A DNA stretch of 34,002 bases from Ferruginibacter sp. (GTDB lineage: Bacteria; Bacteroidota; Bacteroidia; Chitinophagales; Chitinophagaceae), in NCBI GenBank assembly GCA_025350645.1, contig JANXXM010000057.1, positions 1-34,002 on the forward strand, written 5' to 3'. Each line of letters starts with the position of its first letter. Positions within the stretch are counted from its first letter, which is position 1. Shown piece by piece: positions 6,433 to 13,381 of the stretch. The translations under genes were made by a program, and so were the position numbers. The notes under the pieces were generated by a model. That model did not search any database. It had not been told where the DNA came from and saw only the letters and a program-made list of their open reading frames with translations.

Positions 6433-8826
6433 ATGTACAACGTTTCATTTTACAAAAGTATTGCAGATACCAAAAGTATTAAGCAAATTTCTATTAATGA
6501 TTTTTTAGTGAGTGTTAAAGATGGCACGTATAAAACACTTGTAGAAAACATCAGAAATGCAGGTAATAAAAAAACACAAACAGACCTAAAAAAACTACTT
6601 CCAAACATTACCACATCTGGCACTTTTATAACCCGTATAGATAAAGACTTACAAACTCACTCGGAGTTAATACAAATTGATTTTGATAAAGATAAAAATC
6701 CGTTTTTAAATATTGTAGAAGATAAAGCACACCTTGCAAAAGATGTACACAGCTTTGCAGTTTTTACAAGCCCTACAGGTGCAGGATTAAAAGTAATTGT
6801 AAAAATAGAGCCTACACAGCACAAAGAAATTTACAAAGAATTAGAAGCGTATTACAAAGCTAATTATGCTTTAAACTTAGATAGCACTTGCAGCAATATA
6901 AGCCGGGCAATGTTTGTGAGTTATGATAAGGATTTACACCATAACCAAGAAAGTGAAATTTTTATTTTGCCTGTTCCGATAAAAAAAGAGTTGCTGAATA
7001 ATTTAAAATATAACAAAAGCACAGTTAATACGAAGCAAAACGAGGTTGAGTTATTAATACAAAAAATTGAAAGTACAAGCACCGATATAACACAGGAATA
7101 CAAAGCCTGGTTAAATATTGGCTTTGCTCTTGCCAGTGAGTTTGGGCCATCCGGAGAAAATTATTTTCACAGCATAAGTAAGTTTAACGCTAAATATGAT
7201 TTTGCAGCTTGTAAGGAGCAGTATAAAAGATGCTGCGCAAGTAAAGGCACCGGCATTAATATTAATACACTTTTTGCTTTAGCAAAAGTTAGCAATGTAA
7301 TAGTGCATGAAGTAAGCCATACAAGCAAATTAAAGCCTAAGAATGATAAAGCACAGTTAAGCCCAACCGATAATAAAGAGATTATATTTTATAGCCCAGT
7401 TTATAAAATGCAAGACGGTACGCAATTACTTACAGATTTGAAAATAGATTATGTAAAATTTGACCAGCTAATTTATTCGTTAGGTTATAGGCGTTTTGAT
7501 ATGGATAGCGATTTTAGTTTTATACGAATAGAGCATAATATAATAACACAGGTGCAGCCCCATCAGATACAAGACCATTTTTTGCGGTATATAGATGCGT
7601 TACCAGAAACTATTGCAGCAGGTATAAAACGAGAATATTTAAAAACTAAAATATACAAAGCTCCAGAAAATTATTGCAGCATAAAAAGATTATCGTTACT
7701 TAAATGTGGCGAAGTTTTTTTTAATGAAGATACCAAATGCGAGAGTTTTATTTATTACAAAAATGGCTTTGTAAAATGTGATAAAAACGGATGGAGTTTG
7801 CAGCATTATAAAAACTTAAAAGGTTGTATATGGAAAACCCAGATTGTAGATAGAGATTTTAAGCATATAAATTTTAATGGTTTTACAATTAATCAAATGG
7901 GCGTTTATGCTCAATTTATGTTTAACGTATGCAATAAAAATGAACATAATTTTATAAGCCTTTGTAGCCTTACAGGTTACTTACTACACAGCTACACAGA
8001 TACAAAACTTAAAGCTATAATATTAACCGATAGTGGCATAAGCGAAGAAGCCAACGGGCGCACAGGTAAAACCCTTTTCGGTAATACATTAAGCCATATA
8101 AAAAAACTTACTCAAATAAACGGTAAAGACTTTGACCCCACTAATAAAAACAAATACCAAGAAGCTAACCTTGATACACAAATTATTTTCTTAAACGATG
8201 TTCGCACAAATTTTAAGTTTGAAAATTTGTATAATGATATTACTGAAGGCGTAACAGTAGAAAAGAAAAACAAAAATCCTTTTAAGGTTAAAGCTAAGAT
8301 GTGTATTACAACAAATAAGACAATTAGCATGGAGGGCGGAAGTAGTAAGGATAGAGCCTTAGAATTTGAATTTAGTAACCATTACAGCGAAAACTACAGT
8401 CCAGAAAATGAATTTAAGCAGCGTTTTTTTAGTGATTGGCAAACAAACGAATGGCAACTTTTTGACAATTTTATGATGCACTGTATTTGTGTTTTTTTAG
8501 GCAACGGAATAGTTGAGCCTAAAAATAAAAACCTTGCAGCACGTAAGTTATTAGATAGCACAAATAAAGATTTTTTGGAGTTTATGTATGATAGTTTAGA
8601 AACAAAATTTATAGAGCCTAATAAAGATTTTAAAAAATTTGATTTACATAAAAAATTCATTACCGAATACCCAGAATATGAAAAAGACAGGCATAAGGGA
8701 ACTCCCAAAACTTTTTATATATGGATGAAAAATTTTACTAAATACGATAGTCGTTTTAAAGGGCAGTTATTGGAGCGCAAAAGCAATGGAGAACGATTTG
8801 CAAGGTTAGAGATGGCAATAATATAG
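6433..8826 (+). CDS. Primase-helicase (BT4734-like, PriCT-2, SF3 ATPase)
   Basis: 797-aa replication protein. The N-terminal part (about 50-180) matches the BT4734/VirE-N-like, archaeo-eukaryotic-primase-type domain, with a candidate metal pair Asp83/Asp85 in QIDFDKD and the FTSPTGAGLK strand-loop. A PriCT-2 domain lies at about 209-284 (EYKAWLNIGFALASEFG to NTLFALAK). The C-terminal half is a superfamily-3 helicase-like ATPase: Walker A GRTGKT 542-547, Walker B IIFLNDV 584-590, sensor Asn in ITTN 625-628 and a following conserved Arg region. It should prime and unwind the element's own DNA. Start: I prefer the ATG at 6433 because relatives begin with a sequence like YNVSFYKS; an upstream ATG at 6385 would add 16 residues. 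The repeat block immediately downstream is its likely target. Confidence 0.88.
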   Translation: MYNVSFYKSIADTKSIKQISINDFLVSVKDGTYKTLVENIRNAGNKKTQTDLKKLLPNITTSGTFITRIDKDLQTHSELIQIDFDKDKNPFLNIVEDKAHLAKDVHSFAVFTSPTGAGLKVIVKIEPTQHKEIYKELEAYYKANYALNLDSTCSNISRAMFVSYDKDLHHNQESEIFILPVPIKKELLNNLKYNKSTVNTKQNEVELLIQKIESTSTDITQEYKAWLNIGFALASEFGPSGENYFHSISKFNAKYDFAACKEQYKRCCASKGTGININTLFALAKVSNVIVHEVSHTSKLKPKNDKAQLSPTDNKEIIFYSPVYKMQDGTQLLTDLKIDYVKFDQLIYSLGYRRFDMDSDFSFIRIEHNIITQVQPHQIQDHFLRYIDALPETIAAGIKREYLKTKIYKAPENYCSIKRLSLLKCGEVFFNEDTKCESFIYYKNGFVKCDKNGWSLQHYKNLKGCIWKTQIVDRDFKHINFNGFTINQMGVYAQFMFNVCNKNEHNFISLCSLTGYLLHSYTDTKLKAIILTDSGISEEANGRTGKTLFGNTLSHIKKLTQINGKDFDPTNKNKYQEANLDTQIIFLNDVRTNFKFENLYNDITEGVTVEKKNKNPFKVKAKMCITTNKTISMEGGSSKDRALEFEFSNHYSENYSPENEFKQRFFSDWQTNEWQLFDNFMMHCICVFLGNGIVEPKNKNLAARKLLDSTNKDFLEFMYDSLETKFIEPNKDFKKFDLHKKFITEYPEYEKDRHKGTPKTFYIWMKNFTKYDSRFKGQLLERKSNGERFARLEMAII

Positions 8827-8853
8827 TGGTGTGTGGTTGTTTTTATTATATTT

Positions 8854-9086
8854 TTGCTGCCCTACCTGCCCTTAAAAAATAAAAAGCAATACAGTAAAGG
8901 CATACAGCCAAAAAAAAGCAGGGCAGCAAAAAAAAAATACCTGCCCTGTTGCTGCCCTACCTGCCCTTAAATTATAATCTTATTGCAGGGCATGTAAGGG
9001 TAGGTAAGGGCAGGAATAAAAAAACTGCTGCCCTTACACAATCCAATACTGTAAAGCATTACAAGCGAAAGGGCATGTAGGGCAGC
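8854..9086. other. Putative replication origin: direct and inverted GC-rich repeats
   Basis: This non-coding block directly follows the primase-helicase gene. A 23-bp perfect direct repeat sits at 8854-8876 and 8949-8971, built on GCTGCCCTACCTGCCCT. An inverted copy with one mismatch lies at 9070-9086 (AGGGCATGTAGGGCAGC), and further partial copies at 8918-8927, 8941-8948, 8987-9014 and 9025-9036. A perfect 10-bp hairpin joins 8920-8929 and 8949-8958, in competition with a 7-bp one (8919-8925 with 8942-8948). A second motif, CAATACAGTAAAGGCAT, appears at 8887-8903 and in altered form at 9044-9059. Iteron-like arrays next to a primase-helicase gene are typical origins; that this one is functional is inferred. 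Confidence 0.6.
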
Positions 9087-9133
9087 AAAAAACACCTTAT
9101 ACAGTACCACATATTTATTTAATAAATTACAAA

Positions 9134-9487
9134 ATGAAAAAGGGCAAAAAAACGCTGAAAAGCAATGAGTTAGATTTTGAAATTGAAAAAATTGAAAAAA
9201 ATCATAAAAAATTGATTGATGAAAATGAAGCATACAATTTGAAAGTTGATGAATTTAATAATTCGCAAGATGAAAGTATAAATTTTGATGAAATTGTAAG
9301 ATGCTCTACAGATGTTTACAACACTTTAGACGCTATTGATTTTGCTATTATGGAGCGAAGTATGGGAGAACGTGCCACAGCTTTAAAAATGAAGTGTTTT
9401 GAACTGATGGAGTTTAGTATAAACGAACTTTACAAAGCAGCCATTGAGGATGCTGATAAGCCAAATGAGGTGGATAAGACAGTTTAA
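9134..9487 (+). CDS. Unknown 117-aa element protein
   Basis: Unrecognised. The first 45 residues are strongly charged and should form a helix or coiled coil (Lys-rich start, then EKIEKNHKKLIDENEAYNLK). The remainder is helical with FDEIVRCSTDVYNTLDAIDF and MERSMGERATALKMKCFELM. No signal peptide or membrane segment is present. It begins 48 bp after the repeat block and is the last gene of the element before a terminator. Position next to the putative origin would suit a replication or copy-control accessory, but sequence alone gives no function. Confidence 0.6.
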   Translation: MKKGKKTLKSNELDFEIEKIEKNHKKLIDENEAYNLKVDEFNNSQDESINFDEIVRCSTDVYNTLDAIDFAIMERSMGERATALKMKCFELMEFSINELYKAAIEDADKPNEVDKTV

Positions 9488-9571
9488 GATTGAAATGACA
9501 GCCCAGAAAGTACTAAATAGGGCTATCATTTCATGCACATTTCATGCTCATTTCACTTCAAATGCAAGTAT

Positions 9572-9597
9572 AAAAACCATTTTTTTAAGTGGTTTTT
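9572..9597 (+). terminator. Rho-independent terminator
   Basis: AAAAACCATTT (9572-9582) pairs with AAGTGGTTTTT (9587-9597), 11 bp with one wobble, small T loop, followed by further T residues. It ends transcription of the element's last gene. Confidence 0.75.
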
Positions 9598-9662
9598 TTG
9601 TTTAAAACCAATATGGTAATAGGTTACAGTCATTTCAGCCCAAAAAATTAGCTGAATATGTA

Positions 9663-9797
9663 AAATAGTGTCATTTCATGCTAAATACATATTGGTTATA
9701 AGCATGGATATAGTGCATACTCAATACAGGCAACACTTACAGTATAAAAACCCAAAAAATACCAATTTTTATGAAATAGTGTCGTTTCATGCTGAAT
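9663..9797 (+). repeat. Pair of 24-bp direct repeats
   Basis: Copies at 9663-9686 and 9774-9797 begin AAATAGTGTC and contain TTTCATGCT; they differ at two positions and are spaced 111 bp apart. Shorter TTTCATGC copies lie at 9529-9536 and 9540-9547. They may be binding sites for an element protein. Confidence 0.5.
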
Positions 9798-9818
9798 GCA
9801 CGTGCAAGCATAAACTCC

Positions 9819-9841
9819 AAAACTGTCAGTTAAAATGTAAG
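9819..9841 (+). repeat. Right inner repeat, candidate integrase arm site
   Basis: Matches 3138-3160 at 22 of 23 positions in direct orientation. It lies 62 bp inside the right attachment core; the left copy lies 111 bp inside the left core. Confidence 0.6.
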
Positions 9842-9853
9842 CCCAAAAACTTA

Positions 9854-9898
9854 AAAATCGGCTGAAACCCTTTACCACATTGAGTTATAGCCGATTTT
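9854..9898. terminator. Element-borne hairpin serving tRNA-Leu(CAA)
   Basis: AAAATCGGCT (9854-9863) and AGCCGATTTT (9889-9898) form a perfect 10-bp stem with a 25-nt loop, with A/T runs on both sides. Read on the minus strand it begins 5 bases past the tRNA 3' end and ends in a T run, so it can replace the terminator that the insertion displaced. Confidence 0.65.
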
Positions 9899-9902
9899 AA
9901 AA

Positions 9903-9919
9903 GTGCCCACGAAAGGAAT
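9903..9919. repeat. Right attachment site (attR core)
   Basis: 17-bp repeat identical to 3010-3026. Bases 9904-9919 are the 3' end of the intact tRNA-Leu(CAA) gene, covering the 3' acceptor strand, discriminator and part of the T arm. Confidence 0.92.
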
Positions 9920-9987
9920 CGAACCTTCACACCCTTGCGAATGGCAGATTTTGAGTCTGCTGCGTCTACCAATTCCGCCACATGGGC
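9904..9987 (-). tRNA. tRNA-Leu, anticodon CAA (integration target)
   Basis: Minus strand: acceptor GCCCATG pairs with CGTGGGC (one wobble), discriminator A. The D arm has AATTGGTAGACGC, the anticodon stem GCAGA/TCTGC encloses the loop CTCAAAA (anticodon CAA, reads UUG), the variable arm is long, and the T arm is GAAGG-TTCGATT-CCTTT. CCA is not encoded. The gene is intact although the element is joined at its 3' end. Confidence 0.93.
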
Positions 9988-10040
9988 CGCACCAATTTTG
10001 TATGTAGCAACTTGTTTATAATGCGAAATGTAATATTACA

Positions 10041-10538
10041 TCAATCGTTTAATCTATCCAAAATACGTTTTAAATATTTTTTCTTGTAGTACCATTCTTT
10101 TAATTGTTGCAGTTCATCACTGGTAAAAGTTTCTATATTAATATTTGACAGTATTTTATTAACCGGCGCAGTAAAATTTTCCTCGTAATCTGCTACTTGC
10201 TTTGCTATGGTTGTATCTTTGAAGCCTCCTCCTTCAAAACCTTCGTTCAGTTCCATCATATCCATCAAAAAATCTGGCGGCAGGTTATATTTTTCATCGC
10301 TGGCTATGATGCCTTTTAACTGCAAAAAATACTCGATGGTTTTTTCGGGGCTTTTAAAAATATTAAATGCCTTATTAATGTCTGCCGAAGCTTGTAAAGC
10401 CATTTCTTTATCCGCCTCCATTTCATTGGTAAAAAAATCCGGGTGAAACTTTTTTTGTAATGCAAAATATTTTTCTGCTACTGATCCCCTATCAATTACA
10501 GGTATTTCTTTAAAACCAAATAATTCAAAATAGTTCAT
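10041..10538 (-). CDS. hscB: Fe-S cluster co-chaperone HscB (J-domain protein)
   Basis: 165-aa co-chaperone that would stimulate the Hsp70 HscA during transfer of iron-sulfur clusters from the IscU scaffold, in the cytoplasm. The N-terminal J domain (about 1-75) opens NYFELFGFKEIPVIDRG and has the essential HPD at residues 32-34 in KKFHPDFFTN. The C-terminal domain (about 85-165) is a helical bundle of the HscB type (MDMMELNEGFE is close to the usual LMEQMELRE-like motif). Length is normal. No hscA, iscU or fdx gene is adjacent; the next gene is divergent, 62 bp away. Confidence 0.9.
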   Translation of the reverse strand: MNYFELFGFKEIPVIDRGSVAEKYFALQKKFHPDFFTNEMEADKEMALQASADINKAFNIFKSPEKTIEYFLQLKGIIASDEKYNLPPDFLMDMMELNEGFEGGGFKDTTIAKQVADYEENFTAPVNKILSNINIETFTSDELQQLKEWYYKKKYLKRILDRLND

Positions 10539-10600
10539 ACCACAAATGTAAGCAGTATATAAAATGCAAAGTGTAAATTGCCGCCATCAAATTATAATCT

Positions 10601-11809
10601 ATGATAAAAATAGGGCTTATAAGAGAAGGGAAAATGCCTGCGGACAGTCGTGTAGCACTTACACCTGCACAATGTAAATGGCTAAGGCAGCACAACCCGC
10701 AAGTGGCTATAACAGTACAACACAGCGATACAAGATGCTTTAAAGATGCAGAGTATGCAGCCGCTGGCGTAGCTGTAGCAGATGATATAACGCACTGCGA
10801 TATTTTATTGGGTATAAAAGAAGTACCGGTAAATATGCTGGTTGCAAATAAAACATACCTCTTCTTTTCCCATACAAAAAAACTACAGCCATACAACCAA
10901 CTGCTTTTACAAAAAATTATAGAAAATAATATAACCCTCATAGATTATGAATGTTTGGAGCATGAAGATGGCGCAAGAATAATTGGATTCGGTTTTTTTG
11001 CGGGCATTGTGGGTGCACACAACGGCATGATGGCTTATGGAAACAGAACAGGTGCTTACAAATTAGAACGGGTAAACTCCGGTAAAAACCTGCAACATTT
11101 AATACACACTTACTTCGGTTTAAAACTACCTGCGATAAAAATTGCTGTAACTGGTAGTGGCCGTGTGGCGCATGGTGTACTGGAAATTATGAACCTGATG
11201 GGTATACATGAAACGGAGCCTGAAGATTACCTGGAAAAAGATTTTGTGTACCCGGTATATGTGCATTTAAAAGGGGCTGATTTATACAAACCTAAAATAA
11301 ATAAAAACTACAACAGAACAGATTTTCATAATAACCCGGCAGATTATATCTGCGTTTTTAAAAAATATATTCCCCATACAGATATATTAATGAATGGTAT
11401 TTACTGGGAGCAAAAAATACCCAGGCTTTTTGAAAATGAAGATTTAAAAAATATAGATTTCAGGATAAAAACAATTGCAGATATTACAGATGATATGGGT
11501 GGCTCTGTGCCCTGCAATATTGGTGAAAGTACTATTGAAAATCCTGTGTATGGTGTTGATAAAAATACATTGTTACGAACTGGGCCTTACCTTACCAATG
11601 TTGTAGATGTAATGGCAGTAGGCAATTTGCCCAATGAGCTGCCCAGAGATGCAAGCAGGTATTTTGGCGAACAGCTTATAAAATATGTATTTACAGATCT
11701 GTTTAAAGATGAAGAAAGCAGGCTTATAAATAGAGCAACGATTGTAAAAAAAGGAATACTAAATGAGGGTTATGAGTATATGAAAGATTATGCGGTAGGA
11801 AAGTTATAA
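10601..11809 (+). CDS. Saccharopine/alanine dehydrogenase-like NAD(P) oxidoreductase
   Basis: 402-aa dehydrogenase of the alanine dehydrogenase / LYS1-type saccharopine dehydrogenase fold. The N-terminal domain begins MIKIGLIREGKMPADSRVAL, where Arg and Lys residues typically bind the substrate carboxylate, and includes a THCDILLGIKEVP segment. A Rossmann segment follows at about 180-195 (IKIAVTGSGRVAHGVLEIM), and the GGSVPCNIGESTIENPVYG region is near the active site. Bacteroidota genomes often label this family only as an NAD(P)-dependent oxidoreductase. Whether it acts in lysine metabolism or on another amino acid cannot be read here. Single gene, divergent from hscB. Confidence 0.78.
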   Translation: MIKIGLIREGKMPADSRVALTPAQCKWLRQHNPQVAITVQHSDTRCFKDAEYAAAGVAVADDITHCDILLGIKEVPVNMLVANKTYLFFSHTKKLQPYNQLLLQKIIENNITLIDYECLEHEDGARIIGFGFFAGIVGAHNGMMAYGNRTGAYKLERVNSGKNLQHLIHTYFGLKLPAIKIAVTGSGRVAHGVLEIMNLMGIHETEPEDYLEKDFVYPVYVHLKGADLYKPKINKNYNRTDFHNNPADYICVFKKYIPHTDILMNGIYWEQKIPRLFENEDLKNIDFRIKTIADITDDMGGSVPCNIGESTIENPVYGVDKNTLLRTGPYLTNVVDVMAVGNLPNELPRDASRYFGEQLIKYVFTDLFKDEESRLINRATIVKKGILNEGYEYMKDYAVGKL

Positions 11810-11972
11810 ATGAAGAATTATGGATGATGTACTATTTGTAAAGAGTATTTAGAATTTTGTAGTTTGATATGGCTTATAGTTAAAGTTGAAAAAAGAAAAA
11901 ATGGTTTTGATTTTTTGCCTTTTTTTAAAAGGATAAAATTATAGAAGCTGATAAAAGATTTATAGTTCAAAA

Positions 11973-12051
11973 CCCGGCCCCGACAGCAACGGATACCCCG
12001 CTGAAGCCGCTGTGCATAGGCCTTGTGGCGGAGTAGCAGTGTATGGCGGGA
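11973..12051 (-). ncRNA. GC-rich structured intergenic element of Bacteroidota type
   Basis: A sharply GC-rich island in an otherwise AT-rich 295-bp gap between the oxidoreductase gene and hemL. It holds CCCGGCCCCGACAGCAACGG at one end and GCAGTGTATGGCGGGAC at the other, with CCGC/GCGG complements between. It resembles the short palindromic intergenic repeats I know from Flavobacterium and Chitinophaga genomes (segments around GCTGTCGGGGC). It could be a REP-like repeat or a structured RNA. An overlapping short open frame looks non-coding. Confidence 0.45.
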
Positions 12052-12104
12052 CAAATGTAGCACAAAGAAATACTGATGCGCCCCCTTACTCTTTTAAGAA
12101 ATAT

Positions 12105-13379
12105 TTATGCAGTAAAATTTTTTGAAGCTGCAATAGTTTTATCAAGATCGGTATAGCTTAATGCATTGTTTAAAAACCAACTTTCATACGGTGATGGCGG
12201 CAAATAAATTCCCGCAATGAGCATGTGATGAAAATATTTTTTGAACAAATCGTTATCACATGCGACAGCATCTTCAAAATTATTTACCGCACCGGCTGTA
12301 AAATGCACACTCATCATACTACCCGTTTGGTTTATGCAAACCGGAATATTTTTTTCTGCAAAAACAGTTTCTAATTCGTTTTTTAAATAGGTAGTTTTTG
12401 CTGCGAGTTCATCATAAATTTTTGGATTGCTGTTTAATTCACTCAGCAAAGTATAACCAGCAATCATGGCAACAGGGTTGCCGCTTAATGTACCCGCTTG
12501 ATACACTTTTCCAAGTGGTGCAACGCTTTCCATAATGTGCCTTTTTCCGCCAAAAGCCCCAACCGGCAAGCCTGCGCCAATAACTTTACCGTAAGTAACC
12601 AAGTCTGCATTTACATGTAAAGTTTGTTGTGCACCGCCTTTTGCCAAACGGAAACCCGTCATTACTTCATCAAAAATAAGTACAATATTTTCTTCATCGC
12701 AAATTTTACGAAGCCCTTCTATAAAACCCCGCACAGGTAAAATACAACCCATATTTCCGGCAATGGGTTCTACTATTATTGCTGCAATTTCTCCTCTATA
12801 TTTTTCTGCAAGCTGTTTTACTTCTTCCAGGTTATTATATGCAGCAGTTAATGTATCGGCAGCAACAGCCTCGCTTACGCCCGCTACAGTTTGAATGCCG
12901 AGCGTTGCCATTCCGCTGCCGCCTTTTACCAAAAATGCATCTGCATGACCATGATAGCAACCATCAAATTTTATAAATTTATTTTTTCCGGTATAGCCAC
13001 GGGCCACCCGCAATGCACTCATACATGCTTCGGTGCCGCTGCTCGTCATACGTATGAGATCTACATTGGCCACCATAGATTTTATAAGCACCGCCATTTT
13101 TGTTTCCAGCTCGGTAGGCGCACCATAACTTGTACCGAGCAAAACCTGCTCCTGTATTGCTTTTACAACAGGTTCATGTGCATGCCCCAGAATCATTGGC
13201 CCCCATGATGCAATAAAATCTATGTATTCTTTATCATCAGCATCCGTTAAATATGCCCCTTTTGCTTTTTTTATAAATATGGGATTACCACTTACATTTT
13301 TAAAAGCACGTACAGGAGAATTTACACCGCCGGGAATATGTTTTTGTGCTTCTGTAAATAAACTTTCGTTTGCTGACAT
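12105..13379 (-). CDS. hemL: Glutamate-1-semialdehyde 2,1-aminomutase
   Basis: 424-aa PLP enzyme that converts glutamate-1-semialdehyde to 5-aminolevulinate, second step of the C5 heme route. Family marks: HIPGGVNSPVRAF at 14-26, SSGTEACMSALRVARG (PLP phosphate region) at 113-128, FDGCYHGHAD at 138-147, the Asp in IFDEVMTGFR near 235-244 and the PLP lysine Lys265 in TYGKVIGAGLPVGAFGG. Full length. It is the last gene of the hemA-C-D-E-F-B-L run, starting 2 bp after hemB, so it is almost certainly co-transcribed with HemA, its partner enzyme. Confidence 0.96.
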   Translation of the reverse strand: MSANESLFTEAQKHIPGGVNSPVRAFKNVSGNPIFIKKAKGAYLTDADDKEYIDFIASWGPMILGHAHEPVVKAIQEQVLLGTSYGAPTELETKMAVLIKSMVANVDLIRMTSSGTEACMSALRVARGYTGKNKFIKFDGCYHGHADAFLVKGGSGMATLGIQTVAGVSEAVAADTLTAAYNNLEEVKQLAEKYRGEIAAIIVEPIAGNMGCILPVRGFIEGLRKICDEENIVLIFDEVMTGFRLAKGGAQQTLHVNADLVTYGKVIGAGLPVGAFGGKRHIMESVAPLGKVYQAGTLSGNPVAMIAGYTLLSELNSNPKIYDELAAKTTYLKNELETVFAEKNIPVCINQTGSMMSVHFTAGAVNNFEDAVACDNDLFKKYFHHMLIAGIYLPPSPYESWFLNNALSYTDLDKTIAASKNFTA

Positions 13380-13381
13380 GG

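Larger units (their letters stand above)
9488..9903. other. Right-end non-coding region of the element with repeats
   Basis: I see no credible gene. The region contains a terminator (9572-9597), several copies of a TTTCATGC motif (9526-9536, 9538-9547, 9671-9681, 9782-9792), two of which belong to a 24-bp repeat matching at 22 positions (9663-9686 and 9774-9797), the right inner repeat (9819-9841) and a hairpin at the junction (9854-9898). It probably holds recombination and regulatory sites. Confidence 0.55.
3010..9919. mobile_element. 6.9-kb integrative element in tRNA-Leu(CAA)
   Basis: The element is bounded by a 17-bp perfect direct repeat (3010-3026 and 9903-9919) identical to the 3' end of tRNA-Leu(CAA) plus one base. 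The complete tRNA remains on the right; only its 3' fragment is on the left. Integrase is the first gene inside the left end, and a second 22/23-bp direct repeat lies just inside each end (3138-3160, 9819-9841). Contents: integrase, unknown 214-aa protein, HTH excisionase candidate, two small unknown proteins, primase-helicase, repeat-rich putative origin and a 117-aa unknown protein, all on the plus strand. No relaxase, coupling protein, capsid, portal, terminase or lysis gene is recognisable. This gene plan resembles phage satellites or cryptic integrative replicons; which of these it is remains inference. Confidence 0.9.

Noticed and set aside
9668..9865. Plus-strand open frame of 65 codons at the right end of the element
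   Set aside because: It covers the TTTCATGC repeats and the inner recombination repeat; composition is not protein-like.
11818..12063. Minus-strand open frame of 81 codons (Arg/Leu-rich start)
   Set aside because: It lies on the GC-rich structured island and then turns into Lys/Phe runs from AT-rich DNA; no protein-like conservation is visible.
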